64,000 nucleotides of DNA from G965279355 sp965279355. GTDB taxonomy: Bacteria > Pseudomonadota > Alphaproteobacteria > CACIAM-22H2. A model generated the notes under the pieces. That model was not told the origin of the DNA. It saw only the letters and a list, made by a program, of their open reading frames with translations, and searched no databases. Numbering within the stretch: position 1 is the stretch's first letter; every line of letters begins with the position of its first letter. Shown here piece by piece: positions 35,096-43,380 of the stretch. The stretch is from the NCBI GenBank assembly GCA_965279355.1, contig OZ257155.1, positions 806,001 through 870,000 of the forward strand, given 5' to 3'. The position numbers were made by a program, and so were the translations under genes.

Positions 35096-35803
35096 CTAAA
35101 TCGCCCCTTCCAGCAGATCGGCCAGCATCTCCGGCTGGTCCAGCATCACGTCGTGCCCGCTCGGCACGCTGTGCGTGGCCCAGGCCTTGTCGTTCTTCAG
35201 CGCCGCATAAGTCTTGCTGAAGATCGGTCCGGCATAGTCGCCGGCGAGGATGTAGGTGCGCTTTGTAATCGACTTGTGCGCGCCGTTAACCTTCACCTTC
35301 TCGAGCATGGTGCCCAGCGGCTGCGGCGTGCATTGGCTGTCGACCCAGGCCGCATCCTTCGCGTTCACCTTGAAGAACGCCGCCGGCATCGGCGGCACTG
35401 CCAGGCCGCCTTTTGCGCCAGCGCCGTCGATGATGCCCGGGCGGCGGTCGGGCGCCTGCAGATCCCAGAGCGATTGGCCGTTCTCGGGAACGAAGGCGTC
35501 GAGATAGACCAGCGATCTGATCTTGTCGGGAATGCGATCGGCGACGCCCGTGATCACCATGCCGCCGTAGGAGTGGCCGCACAGCACGATGTCGCTCAGA
35601 CCTTCCCATTTCACGACGCCGAGAATGTCCTCGATGTGCGTGGTGAGGTTGATGGACCCGTCGAGCTGATGCGAACGCTCACCAACACCGGACATTGTCG
35701 GCGCGAAGACCCGATGTCCTTTCCGGGTCAGCAGGTCTGAAACCCGCCGCCAGCACCAGCCGCCATGCCACGCGCCATGCACCAGCACGAATGTCGCCAT
35801 CAT
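35096..35803 (-). CDS. Alpha/beta hydrolase, esterase type
   Basis: A 235-residue alpha/beta hydrolase: FVLVHGAWHGGWCW (oxyanion region), nucleophile elbow CGHSYGGMV and a C-terminal His in VPSGHDVMLDQPE; the acid is likely the Asp in ILAGDYAGP. The fold and lengths resemble plant-type methylesterase and hydroxynitrile lyase relatives found widely in bacteria. No signal peptide. Two adjacent ATGs (35803 and 35800) follow GGGAGAGGGG, either could be used. Last gene of a reverse run with msrB (18-base gap). Substrate unknown. Confidence 0.9.
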   Translation of the reverse strand: MMATFVLVHGAWHGGWCWRRVSDLLTRKGHRVFAPTMSGVGERSHQLDGSINLTTHIEDILGVVKWEGLSDIVLCGHSYGGMVITGVADRIPDKIRSLVYLDAFVPENGQSLWDLQAPDRRPGIIDGAGAKGGLAVPPMPAAFFKVNAKDAAWVDSQCTPQPLGTMLEKVKVNGAHKSITKRTYILAGDYAGPIFSKTYAALKNDKAWATHSVPSGHDVMLDQPEMLADLLEGAI

Positions 35804-35821
35804 CCCCTCTCCCGGTTTTGT

Positions 35822-36238
35822 TTATTTCGACGGCTCGAACTTCAGCGAGGCGCCGTTCATGCAATAACGCAGCCCCGTCGGCTTCGGGCCATCCTCGAAA
35901 ACATGGCCGAGGTGACCGCCACATTTCGCGCAATGAACTTCCGTACGGGTCATGAAAAGGCTGCGGTCGGTCGTCGTATCGACCGCGCCGTCCAGCGGCT
36001 GATAGAAGCTGGGCCAGCCGGAGCCGCTATTGTATTTGGTCTCGGAGGTGAAGAGTTCCTGGCTGCAGCCCGCGCACAGGAACTTGCCGGGCCGGTATTC
36101 CTTGTCGAGCGGACTGGTTCCCGCCGGCTCGGTGCCGTGCTTGCGCAGCACCCGATATTGCTCGGGCGTCAGTTTCGCGCGCCACTCGTCATCGCTGAGA
36201 GTGACTTCAGCTGGAGAATTCTCTGTTTTTTCAGTCAT
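35822..36238 (-). CDS. msrB: Peptide-methionine (R)-S-oxide reductase
   Basis: Repairs R-methionine sulfoxide in proteins. Zinc is held by CAGC and CAKC; the core has NSGSGWPSFYQP and TEVHCAKCGGHLGHVF, and the catalytic Cys is in LRYCMNGASLKF. The family usually reads RYCINS at this point, so Met and Gly are small departures. At 138 residues it is a stand-alone MsrB without signal peptide. It starts 15 bases after the stop of the pentapeptide gene on the same strand. Confidence 0.95.
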   Translation of the reverse strand: MTEKTENSPAEVTLSDDEWRAKLTPEQYRVLRKHGTEPAGTSPLDKEYRPGKFLCAGCSQELFTSETKYNSGSGWPSFYQPLDGAVDTTTDRSLFMTRTEVHCAKCGGHLGHVFEDGPKPTGLRYCMNGASLKFEPSK

Positions 36239-36253
36239 GCCGGCCCTTCAATG

Positions 36254-37579
36254 TTAGGCGCCGGGGGTGCCCTCGGCGCTGGCAGCGCCTTCGCCCTCGG
36301 GCGCAGGCATCATGGCGCCCTGTACATCGGCCCCCTCGAGATTGACGTTCTCGAGATTGGCGCCGATGAGGATGGCACCTCGGAGATTGGCACGCGTCAA
36401 TAACGCATCGGTGAGGTTCGCGTTCTTGAGCGCCGTGCCGCGCAGATTGGCTTCCGTCAGGTTCGCACCGGCCAGATTGGCCGGCCACAGGCGGCCCGTC
36501 GGTTTTCCGTCTGGCCCCTTCAGATCGACCGCGCTGATGCTGGCGGTGGCCAGATTGGCGCGCGACAGATTGGCGGTCGACAGGTTCGCGCCGTCCATCA
36601 CCGCACCGGCCATATCGGCGCCGGTGAGATCCGCACCGAACAGATCGGACATGACCAGCGTGACGCCCTGCAGGCGCGCGCCGACGAGCTTAGCGCCGCG
36701 CAGCGTCGCGCCGCTGAGATTGAGATTGCTGAGATCGATCTGGGTCAGGTCGGCATTAGCGAGGTTCGCGCGCGAGCCCTGCTTGCCGTCCGTCTTGATC
36801 CACATGACATGCGACTTGATCGTCGTCTGGACAGTGTCGGAGAACGATTCGCTGGGCTTTGCCAGATTCGCGCCCGACATGTTGGCGCGCGAGACATCGG
36901 CGCCTTCCATTTTGGCCCCGATCAGGTTGGCGCCTTCCAGATTGGCGCCATCGATCAGCGCACCCGACATATCGGCATTCTTGAGATTGGCGCCGATCAT
37001 GCTGGCGCCCTCGAAATTGCAGCCCTTGAGATCGGCGTTCGTGAGATTGGTCTTGTTCAGGGACGCCTTGGACAGGCTTGCTCCCGACATGCGGGCGCCC
37101 GTGCAATCCGCGTCATTGAGCATCGAATTGGAAAGGTCGGCGCCGGAAATGTTCGCCTTGGCCTGCGCCGGTGCCGGACCGCCAGGTGTCGACGTGCTCG
37201 ACGTCTGGAGCTTCGGGCCTTCCTTGTTGTCGCTGGTCAGAAGCGTGCCGCCGCGCAGATCGACATCGCGCAGGTTGGCTCCCTTCATCTTCGTGCCGCG
37301 CAGATACGCGCCGCGCATATCCGCCCGCAGGCAGATTGCTCCGGTCAGATCGGCGCGATCGAGATTGGCCGCGAAAAGGTCGGCTTCGGTCAGATCGGCA
37401 CCGATGAGAACCGCCCGCGCGAGGTTGGCGCCGGACATCTTGGCGCCCCGCAGATTGGCTTTCGGCAACGTGACGCCCTGCAAATCGGCCATGGCGAGAT
37501 TAGCCCGAACCCCGCCCGGCTTGCGGCCAAGCCAGCGTTCGTGGAGCTGCAAAATCTTCATTAACTCTTGCGGCGTCAT
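36254..37579 (-). CDS. Pentapeptide-repeat protein, two-module (paralog of 5955-7205)
   Basis: A 441-residue protein dominated by A(D/N)LXX repeats. It opens with a cap LMKILQLHERWLGRKPGG followed by VRANLAMADL, and repeats a cap in mid-protein, IKSHVMWIKTDGKQGSRANL, then more pentapeptides. An acidic, Ala/Gly-rich tail (MMPAPEGEGAASAEGTPGA) ends it. A low-complexity insertion (Thr/Ser/Pro, about residues 128-140) breaks the first helix. Same cap-plus-helix duplication as the gene at 5955-7205, pointing to a shared unknown role. First gene of a reverse run with msrB and the hydrolase. Confidence 0.9.
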   Translation of the reverse strand: MTPQELMKILQLHERWLGRKPGGVRANLAMADLQGVTLPKANLRGAKMSGANLARAVLIGADLTEADLFAANLDRADLTGAICLRADMRGAYLRGTKMKGANLRDVDLRGGTLLTSDNKEGPKLQTSSTSTPGGPAPAQAKANISGADLSNSMLNDADCTGARMSGASLSKASLNKTNLTNADLKGCNFEGASMIGANLKNADMSGALIDGANLEGANLIGAKMEGADVSRANMSGANLAKPSESFSDTVQTTIKSHVMWIKTDGKQGSRANLANADLTQIDLSNLNLSGATLRGAKLVGARLQGVTLVMSDLFGADLTGADMAGAVMDGANLSTANLSRANLATASISAVDLKGPDGKPTGRLWPANLAGANLTEANLRGTALKNANLTDALLTRANLRGAILIGANLENVNLEGADVQGAMMPAPEGEGAASAEGTPGA

Positions 37580-37771
37580 AGACGATCACATTAACTCAAA
37601 TAATGGTGCAATAAAACGGGTTAACCGCGCTTAACCGGACCTTACTTGCGCTGACAACCACCCGTCCACTAATTGTGCAATCGTTATCACGATTCGCGCG
37701 CATAAGGGGTTTCCAAGCAACGCTTTGCGTCGCCCGGCCCACCATCGTTAACGTTTGGCCTGAAAGAATGG
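37580..37771. promoter_or_regulatory. Intergenic region rich in TTAAC elements
   Basis: This 192-base gap upstream of the second pentapeptide gene has no gene but several TTAAC words, including the dyad GGTTAA-N6-TTAACC at 37619-37636 and GTTAAC near 37748 and 37768. TTAA-type half sites resemble those of the alphaproteobacterial cell-cycle regulator CtrA, but the usual TTAA-N7-TTAA spacing is not met exactly. Confidence 0.3.
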
Positions 37772-39199
37772 TTAACGGGCTGCCGGTCCGCCCTGCGGCG
37801 CGCCCGCGACATCCGGGTCCGTCAGGCCGAGCGCCGGGAACAGCGCCGCCATGGCCGCCAGCAGACGATATTCGCCAAACCGCGCCGTCAATTCACCCGT
37901 CACGACATTGCCCGCAGCACCGGAGAAGTCGCTTTCCGCATCCAGAAGGTCGATCACAGTCTTGCGGCCGACCTCGTATTGCTGTTTGTAGGCTTCCCGC
38001 GCCAGACCGGATTGGCGAAGCTGCTCACTTAGAATGGGTAAGCGGTCGCGCGCGGTCTCCAACGCATTCCAGGAAATCTGTGTCTCCTGCTCCAGGGCGC
38101 GGCGGGACTGCAGCAGAGTATTTCGAGATTTCGCAAGACGCTCAAGGGCGCCACGCCGCCGGGCAAGATCGCCGCCGCCCTGATAGAGATTGTATTTCAT
38201 GACCAGCAACGCGGTGTTGTCGGTGCTCATCCCTTGAGTGCCAAAAAGATTTTTACCGCGACTGTTGGACAGCTCGACATCGAACCGCGGCAAGAACCGC
38301 GAATCCGCCTGGTCGATTTCCGCGGTTGCCGCCTCCACATCTTTGGCCGCCGCTTTCAGGGCAGGACTTTGCGCAAGGGCAATTCCTTGCGCCTGCTCGT
38401 CGCTTGTCGGAAGATCGGCGCGCAGATTGGGGACCGGCGCCAACTCGCCAGGCCGTGTTCCCACCACACGCATGAAGGTTGCCTCGGCATCGCGAAGACG
38501 ACCGCGCGCCTGCTCAAGATTGGCACGCGCGCCGGCCATCCGCGCCTCGGCACGCGGTAATTCGGTTGTGTCGCCGCGACCTCGGACAGCGACTTCGCGA
38601 TCCGGATCGCGATCCGCAGCCTGTTCGCTGGTCAAACCAGCTCGCGCCCTAGCCCGGCCGACGATCTCCGTGTGGCTGCGGACGCTGTCGGTGGCCACAC
38701 GAACCAGTTCACGGTTCCGCAGGACTTCCAGATACGCCTCAATTGCGGCCAATGCGATGGTGTTTGCGGAAACCTTGACCCGCTCTCCGGCTGCCGCTTC
38801 TTTGGCCCGCGCGCGATCGACGTCTCCAGTCGTGCCGCCGAAGTCGTAAAGCATCTGTCTTAGCGATAGGTTGCCCTCCTGGCGCCAGAGCGTAGTGGGT
38901 GTATCCGATCGCTGACGCGAAAATTGCGTGTTGGTTTCCTGCAAACCTGTCGATGCCCGGAAATCGAGAGACGGGAAATACCCGGCGCGGGCCTGCTCGC
39001 GATCCTGCGCGGCAATCCGCACGTCATCGCGCGCGATCATGACATCAGGGTTGGTTCGAAGAGCCAGACGGACGGTCTCGTCGAGCGTCAGACCAAAGCC
39101 GGCGGTCGGCAGAATGGCCAGAACGAAGGCAAGCGTGGCCGCCAGGGGAACGCGGCCAACCCAACGTGCTCCGGTTATGTGTAGACGCAGAAATGCCAT
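37772..39199 (-). CDS. TolC-family outer-membrane channel of a type I secretion system
   Basis: A 475-residue outer-membrane efflux protein. After a signal segment (LAATLAFVLAILPTAGFG) comes LTLDETVRLALRTNPDV, the start of the first TolC repeat, then ARAGYFPSLDFRAST; the second half repeats the pattern (ATAEIDQADSRFLPRFDVELS, QQYEVGRKTVIDLLDAESDF). These form the coiled-coil tunnel and half of the trimeric beta-barrel. It is divergent from the ABC/HlyD pair over 153 bases, completing the three-part exporter for the giant protein (LapE-like position). Confidence 0.92.
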   Translation of the reverse strand: MAFLRLHITGARWVGRVPLAATLAFVLAILPTAGFGLTLDETVRLALRTNPDVMIARDDVRIAAQDREQARAGYFPSLDFRASTGLQETNTQFSRQRSDTPTTLWRQEGNLSLRQMLYDFGGTTGDVDRARAKEAAAGERVKVSANTIALAAIEAYLEVLRNRELVRVATDSVRSHTEIVGRARARAGLTSEQAADRDPDREVAVRGRGDTTELPRAEARMAGARANLEQARGRLRDAEATFMRVVGTRPGELAPVPNLRADLPTSDEQAQGIALAQSPALKAAAKDVEAATAEIDQADSRFLPRFDVELSNSRGKNLFGTQGMSTDNTALLVMKYNLYQGGGDLARRRGALERLAKSRNTLLQSRRALEQETQISWNALETARDRLPILSEQLRQSGLAREAYKQQYEVGRKTVIDLLDAESDFSGAAGNVVTGELTARFGEYRLLAAMAALFPALGLTDPDVAGAPQGGPAAR

Positions 39200-39293
39200 G
39201 GGCCCGGAAACTACTCAGTATCCCTTTCGATATCCTCAATACCTTGATTCTTAACGGAACGTCCGAAAATTCACCAATTGTTATCTAAAATAC

Positions 39294-39305
39294 CCTACGA
39301 GTAGG
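39294..39305. promoter_or_regulatory. Dyad CCTAC-GA-GTAGG between tolC-like and ABC genes
   Basis: A perfect 12-base interrupted palindrome in the 153-base divergent promoter region of the secretion genes, 48 bases before the ABC transporter ATG. The gap is locally AT-rich, with CAATTGTTAT at 39275-39284 that resembles CAATTGTAAT at 43259-43268 before the giant gene. Role unknown. Confidence 0.35.
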
Positions 39306-39352
39306 ATGACTTAATCCATCAAACAGACCGGAGCCTCACCAGGCCAGCCCGG

Positions 39353-41560
39353 ATGACAGCACCACAAGACACTGACGGCCTCACCGTGGCCCGACCGGCC
39401 GCGCCGACCAAGCCGGCCGCCGAAAGCTGGCGCGTGCCCGGCGCCGGCACTGGCGATGCCCTTTTGCAATGCCTGGTCGCCATTTCGGCCCTGCTCGATC
39501 GGCCCAAGAGCGCGGAAGCGTTCATCGCCGGACTGCCGCTCGCTGACGGGGTCCTGACCCCAGACCTGTTTGTGCGGGCCGCCACGCGCACAGGCCTGTC
39601 GGCTGCGATCGACCGCCGGCCGCTCGCCGGGATTCCGTCGTACACCCTGCCCTGCGTCCTGCTACTAAAAAATCGCGCCGCCTGCATCCTGCTCGCGGTC
39701 AAGGGCGACACAGCCGATGTGCTTCTGCCGGAAACCGGCCACGGCAGCCAGAGCATGAAGCTCGCGGACCTGACCGATCTTTACGACGGCTACGCCATTT
39801 TCGTCCGCCCCGAGCATGCCTTCGACACCCGCGCGGAAGAAACCCGGCGCGCGCGCCCGTCGAGCTGGTTCTGGGGCACGATCTTCAGTTTCTGGCCGGT
39901 TTATCTGGAAGTTGCGGTTGCCGCGCTCATCGTGAACCTGTTCTCGCTGACCGGCGCGCTGTTCTCGATGAACGTCTATGACCGCGTCGTGCCGAACAAC
40001 GCGACCGAAACGTTGTGGGTTCTGGCGGTCGGCGCTTTTGTCGTCTTTGCATTCGATCTCGTGCTGCGCAGCCTGCGCAACTACTTCCTCGACAATGCCG
40101 GCAGCCGCGCCGATGTCCTGCTCGCCAGCCGTATCTTCGAGCACGTTCTCGATGTTCGCCTTGCCGGACGTCCCGCCTCCGCCGGCGCGTTCGCCAATCA
40201 CCTGCGTGAATTCGAAACGCTCCGCGACTTCTTCACGTCATCGACGCTGGTCGCCCTGATCGACTTCCCTTTCGCGATCCTGTTCATGATCGTGATCTGG
40301 GTGATCGGCGGTCCGCTCGCCGCGGTCCCGGCCATCGCTTTTCCGATCGTCGCCCTGATCGGATTTGTGGTTCAGGCCCCGCTCAATCGCGCGGTGCGGA
40401 CATCGTTTGTCGAAGCCACGCAGAAGCACGGCATCCTTGTCGAGACACTGCACGGCCTTGAAACCATCAAAAGTATCGGCGCCGAAGGCCGTATGCTGGG
40501 CCGTTGGGAGCGCATTGTCGGCCAGACCGCGCGCTCCTCGATGATGGTGCGCACGCTGTCCGCCCTCGCCGTCAACTTTTCATTGTTCGCGCAGAGCGCC
40601 GTTTCGGTCGTGATGGTCATCGTCGGCGTCTATCTGATTACCGACGGGCAGCTGTCTCTCGGCGCCCTCATCGCCAGCACGATGCTGGCCGGCCGCGCCA
40701 TGATGCCGCTATCGCAGGTGGCCGCACTCTGCGTGCGACTGGTGCAGTCGCTCGCCTCGCTCGAAGCCCTCAACAAGATCATGGAACTGCCGGTCGAACG
40801 TCCCTCGACCGCAAACTTCGTCCATCGCCCGGATCTGCGCGGCGATATCGAGTTCAAGAACGTCACCTTCAGCTATCCCAACCAGAAAATGGGAGCGCTC
40901 AACGGTCTCAGCCTGAATATCCGCGCCGGCGAACGCGTCGGCGTGATCGGACGCATCGGCTCCGGCAAGAGCACGATCGCGCGTCTGGTGCTCGGCCTCT
41001 ACGAACCGCAATCGGGATCGGTGCTCATCGACGGCACCGACCTCCGTCAGATCGATCCGGCCGCCTTGCGTCGCAGGACCGGCAGCGTGCTGCAGGATGT
41101 CTATCTGTTCTACGGAAGCGTTCGCGAAAATATCCTCTCCGGTTCGCCCTCGTCGGACGACGCGGCGTTGCTGCGCGCGGCGAGCGTTGCAGGTGTCGAT
41201 GAGTTCGTAAATCGCCACCCGATGGGCTTCGACCTTCAGGTCGGCGAACGCGGCGATCAGCTCTCGGGCGGACAGCGCCAGGCGGTTGCCATCGCACGCG
41301 CACTGGTTGGCGATCCGCCGATCCTGCTGCTCGATGAGCCGACCAGCGCCATGGATAATAGCTCCGAGACGCGCTTCAAGGCGCGGCTGACCGAATATCT
41401 GCCGGGCAAGACGCTCATCCTGATTACCCATCGTTCCTCCCTGCTGTCTCTGGTCGATCGCCTGATCGTGATCGACGGCGGCCGCGTCGTCGCCGACGGG
41501 CCGCGCGAAACGGTCCTGTCCGCCCTGTCCCAGGGTCGCGTCAAAGCGGGCGAGACCTGA
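39353..41560 (+). CDS. Type I secretion ABC transporter (LapB-like, C39-like domain)
   Basis: Inner-membrane permease/ATPase of 735 residues that powers export of the giant substrate. Residues about 30-150 are a C39 peptidase-like domain of the non-cleaving sort seen in LapB-type exporters (DALLQCLVAISALL, LPCVLLLKNR). Six membrane helices follow (about 155-430). The nucleotide-binding domain has Walker A GRIGSGKST near residue 533, signature LSGGQRQAV near 638, Walker B ILLLDEPTS near 657 and the H-loop ITHRSS. A 3-base gap separates it from the HlyD gene. The lack of double-glycine processing fits a C-terminal-signal substrate. Confidence 0.95.
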   Translation: MTAPQDTDGLTVARPAAPTKPAAESWRVPGAGTGDALLQCLVAISALLDRPKSAEAFIAGLPLADGVLTPDLFVRAATRTGLSAAIDRRPLAGIPSYTLPCVLLLKNRAACILLAVKGDTADVLLPETGHGSQSMKLADLTDLYDGYAIFVRPEHAFDTRAEETRRARPSSWFWGTIFSFWPVYLEVAVAALIVNLFSLTGALFSMNVYDRVVPNNATETLWVLAVGAFVVFAFDLVLRSLRNYFLDNAGSRADVLLASRIFEHVLDVRLAGRPASAGAFANHLREFETLRDFFTSSTLVALIDFPFAILFMIVIWVIGGPLAAVPAIAFPIVALIGFVVQAPLNRAVRTSFVEATQKHGILVETLHGLETIKSIGAEGRMLGRWERIVGQTARSSMMVRTLSALAVNFSLFAQSAVSVVMVIVGVYLITDGQLSLGALIASTMLAGRAMMPLSQVAALCVRLVQSLASLEALNKIMELPVERPSTANFVHRPDLRGDIEFKNVTFSYPNQKMGALNGLSLNIRAGERVGVIGRIGSGKSTIARLVLGLYEPQSGSVLIDGTDLRQIDPAALRRRTGSVLQDVYLFYGSVRENILSGSPSSDDAALLRAASVAGVDEFVNRHPMGFDLQVGERGDQLSGGQRQAVAIARALVGDPPILLLDEPTSAMDNSSETRFKARLTEYLPGKTLILITHRSSLLSLVDRLIVIDGGRVVADGPRETVLSALSQGRVKAGET

Positions 41561-41563
41561 GCC

Positions 41564-42880
41564 ATGGCGAACTGGTCCGACACCGATTTCGCACCCGACA
41601 CCACCGCCGCCAAGTTGCGCGGCCCGGCGCATAGCGCACACCTGCTGCTGATTCTCGTCGCCCTCTTCCTCGCCGTCTTCATCGGCTGGGCCGCGTTTGC
41701 CCCGATCGATGAAGTGACGCGTGGCGAAGGACGCGTCATTCCCTCGGGCCAGGTACAGATCGTGCAGCACGCCGAAGGCGGCGTGGTACAGGAAATCCTG
41801 GTGCGCGAAGGCGAGACGGTTGAACGCGGCAAGCTCTTGCTGCGCGTCGAAGGCTCGATCACTGAAGCCGATTTCCGCGAAAAGCGCGGTCGCTATCTCG
41901 CGCAGATTGCAGCGATCTCCCGTCTCGAAGCGGAGATCGATGACAAGCCGGTGCAGATGCCACCGGAGGTCGTCAAGGAAGCGCCGACTGTCGCCGAGGC
42001 TGAACTGCAGCTCGATCGCGCCCGTCGCAACGAAAACCAGACGGCTCTGGATGTCCTGAAAAACCAGATCAACCAGCGTCGCCAGGAACTTGCGGAACTG
42101 CAGAGCAAGGAACGCCAGCTGCGGCGTTCCGTCGAACTCGCCAGCGAAGAACTGCGCATTACCGAGCCGCTTCTGGCACGCGGCGGCATCAGCCGTGTGG
42201 AATTGCTGCGGCTGCAGCGCGAGGTTAACGACCTGCGCGGACAGCTCGATGCCGTCTCCCTCGCCATTCCGCGCGCGCAATCGGCGCAGTCCGAAGCGCA
42301 GCAGCGGATGGAGGAAAAAGCAGCAACGACCAAGCGCGAAGCGCTCACAGAGCTGAGCCGCCGCCGCACCGAGGCCGCGGCCATCGGTGAAACCGTCACG
42401 GCCGAAAGCGTGCGCGTGACGCGCACCGAAGTCCGCTCCCCCGTGCGCGGCACGATCAAGCAGCTCAAGGTCAACACCGTCGGTGGCGTTATCCGGCCAG
42501 GCCAGGAACTCATCGAAATTGTGCCGCTGGATGAAACACTCGTCGTCGAGGCGCGGATAGCGCCTCCTGACGTGGCGTTCCTACGACCCGGCCAGAACGC
42601 CATCGTCAAGGTGACGGCATACGATTTCGCAATCTATGGCGGCCTCGCCGCAAAGCTGGAAGAGATCAGTGCGGACAGTCTTCAGGACGAGCGCGGCACC
42701 GTCTATTTCCGCATCCGCGTTCGGACCGACCGCAGCTATCTTGGATCCGCTGAACGTCCGCTGCCGATCATTGCCGGCATGACTGCCAACGTCGATGTGC
42801 TGACCGGGGAAAAGACGGTTCTCGATTATCTGTTGAAGCCATTCCTCAAAGCGCGCGATCGCGCGCTGCGCGAGCGCTGA
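41564..42880 (+). CDS. HlyD-family periplasmic adaptor of type I secretion
   Basis: A 438-residue membrane-fusion protein linking the ABC transporter to the outer-membrane channel. One membrane helix (LLLILVALFLAVFIGWAAFA, about residues 28-48) is followed by the lipoyl-type half GEGRVIPSGQVQIVQ, a long coiled coil (about 100-280, Glu/Gln/Arg-rich) and the returning beta-barrel (RSPVRGTIKQLKVNTVGGV, VRTDRSYLG). LapC-like in type and position. Operon with the ABC gene; its stop abuts the convergent small unknown gene with no spacer. Confidence 0.95.
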   Translation: MANWSDTDFAPDTTAAKLRGPAHSAHLLLILVALFLAVFIGWAAFAPIDEVTRGEGRVIPSGQVQIVQHAEGGVVQEILVREGETVERGKLLLRVEGSITEADFREKRGRYLAQIAAISRLEAEIDDKPVQMPPEVVKEAPTVAEAELQLDRARRNENQTALDVLKNQINQRRQELAELQSKERQLRRSVELASEELRITEPLLARGGISRVELLRLQREVNDLRGQLDAVSLAIPRAQSAQSEAQQRMEEKAATTKREALTELSRRRTEAAAIGETVTAESVRVTRTEVRSPVRGTIKQLKVNTVGGVIRPGQELIEIVPLDETLVVEARIAPPDVAFLRPGQNAIVKVTAYDFAIYGGLAAKLEEISADSLQDERGTVYFRIRVRTDRSYLGSAERPLPIIAGMTANVDVLTGEKTVLDYLLKPFLKARDRALRER

Positions 42881-43162
42881 TCAACTGAGGTCGGAGCCGA
42901 CGGTAACCTCAGGCCCGCAGTAAAGCGTCACTCCGCTGCCGAACTGGTAATAGCGCAGCCCGGCCACCTCTTCACCCGCGGCGGTCACATGCGCTTCCGC
43001 GGTACCGCTTGCCGTGATCGCCTCTTCGGCAATGACGCCAATCATCCCCGCGCCGGTACTGCGGATCACGATTTCGCCGCCCGGATCCGGGAGCAAATCT
43101 GCCAACGCCAGCATGACTTTGCCGGAGTCGGCGGCAGAACTTTCTTCATCTATTTTAGGCAT
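42881..43162 (-). CDS. Small unknown protein next to the secretion locus
   Basis: A 93-residue acidic protein I do not recognise. It has no signal peptide or membrane helix. The N-terminus is polar (MPKIDEESSAADSG), the middle Gly/Ala-rich, and the C-terminal third predicts as short beta strands with aromatic residues (LRYYQFGSGVTLYCGPEV). A GGAGA sequence sits at fair spacing before the ATG, supporting a real gene. It points away from the giant gene and shares its 218-base promoter region, so it could be co-regulated with it. An accessory, chaperone or regulatory role for secretion is a guess. Confidence 0.6.
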   Translation of the reverse strand: MPKIDEESSAADSGKVMLALADLLPDPGGEIVIRSTGAGMIGVIAEEAITASGTAEAHVTAAGEEVAGLRYYQFGSGVTLYCGPEVTVGSDLS

Positions 43163-43238
43163 GTTTAGGGTCTCCCCAAGCCGCGAGGTGACCGTATGCC
43201 CTCCGGTAGACTAGGTACATCCTCTAAATACCAAAACA

Positions 43239-43253
43239 CATACTATAGTGTAT
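43239..43253. promoter_or_regulatory. Shared 15-base site, copy 1 (giant-gene promoter region)
   Basis: CATACTATAGTGTAT, with internal palindrome ACTATAGT and outer ATAC/GTAT symmetry. It matches 13 of 15 bases of CACACCATAGTGTAT at 63606-63620, just upstream of the RHH-PAS gene. It could be an operator for that protein; TATAGT could instead act as a -10 box. Confidence 0.4.
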
Positions 43254-43254
43254 T

Positions 43255-43268
43255 ATTACAATTGTAAT
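43255..43268. promoter_or_regulatory. 14-bp perfect palindrome ATTACAATTGTAAT
   Basis: Perfect palindrome two bases after the shared 15-base site, within the AT-rich segment (about 43215-43295). Such A/T-rich symmetric DNA often binds MucR/Ros-type or other repressors in alphaproteobacteria, but no consensus is claimed. Confidence 0.4.
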
Positions 43269-43293
43269 TTAATCCAATTTAATTCAATTACCA

Positions 43294-43321
43294 TTGAGGT
43301 AGGGACGTTCTCCGGTAGACT
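43294..43321 (+). promoter_or_regulatory. Possible sigma-70 promoter of the giant gene
   Basis: TTGAGG (43294-43299), 16-base spacer, TAGACT (43316-43321), each matching 4 of 6 consensus bases. The -10 lies inside the second copy of the 12-base direct repeat. It would give a 5' leader of about 50 bases before the ATG at 43381, whose ribosome site is weak. Confidence 0.3.
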
Positions 43322-43380
43322 CTCAATACTTACCCTGAAGAACGACAGAATAGACTTCTGCAGGCGTCAAAACGGGCGAT

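Larger units (their letters stand above)
43201..43321. repeat. Two direct repeats CTCCGGTAGACT flanking the AT-rich promoter region
   Basis: The 12-base word CTCCGGTAGACT occurs at 43201-43212 and 43310-43321, 109 bases apart and both upstream of the giant gene. Between them the sequence is strikingly AT-rich for this genome. They may be paired regulator sites, or the second may carry the -10 box of the promoter. Confidence 0.55.

Noticed and set aside
36267..37634. A 455-codon plus-strand frame opposite the second pentapeptide gene
   Set aside because: Periodic repeats make the opposite strand open; the minus-strand reading has the A(D/N)LXX signature and the conserved caps.
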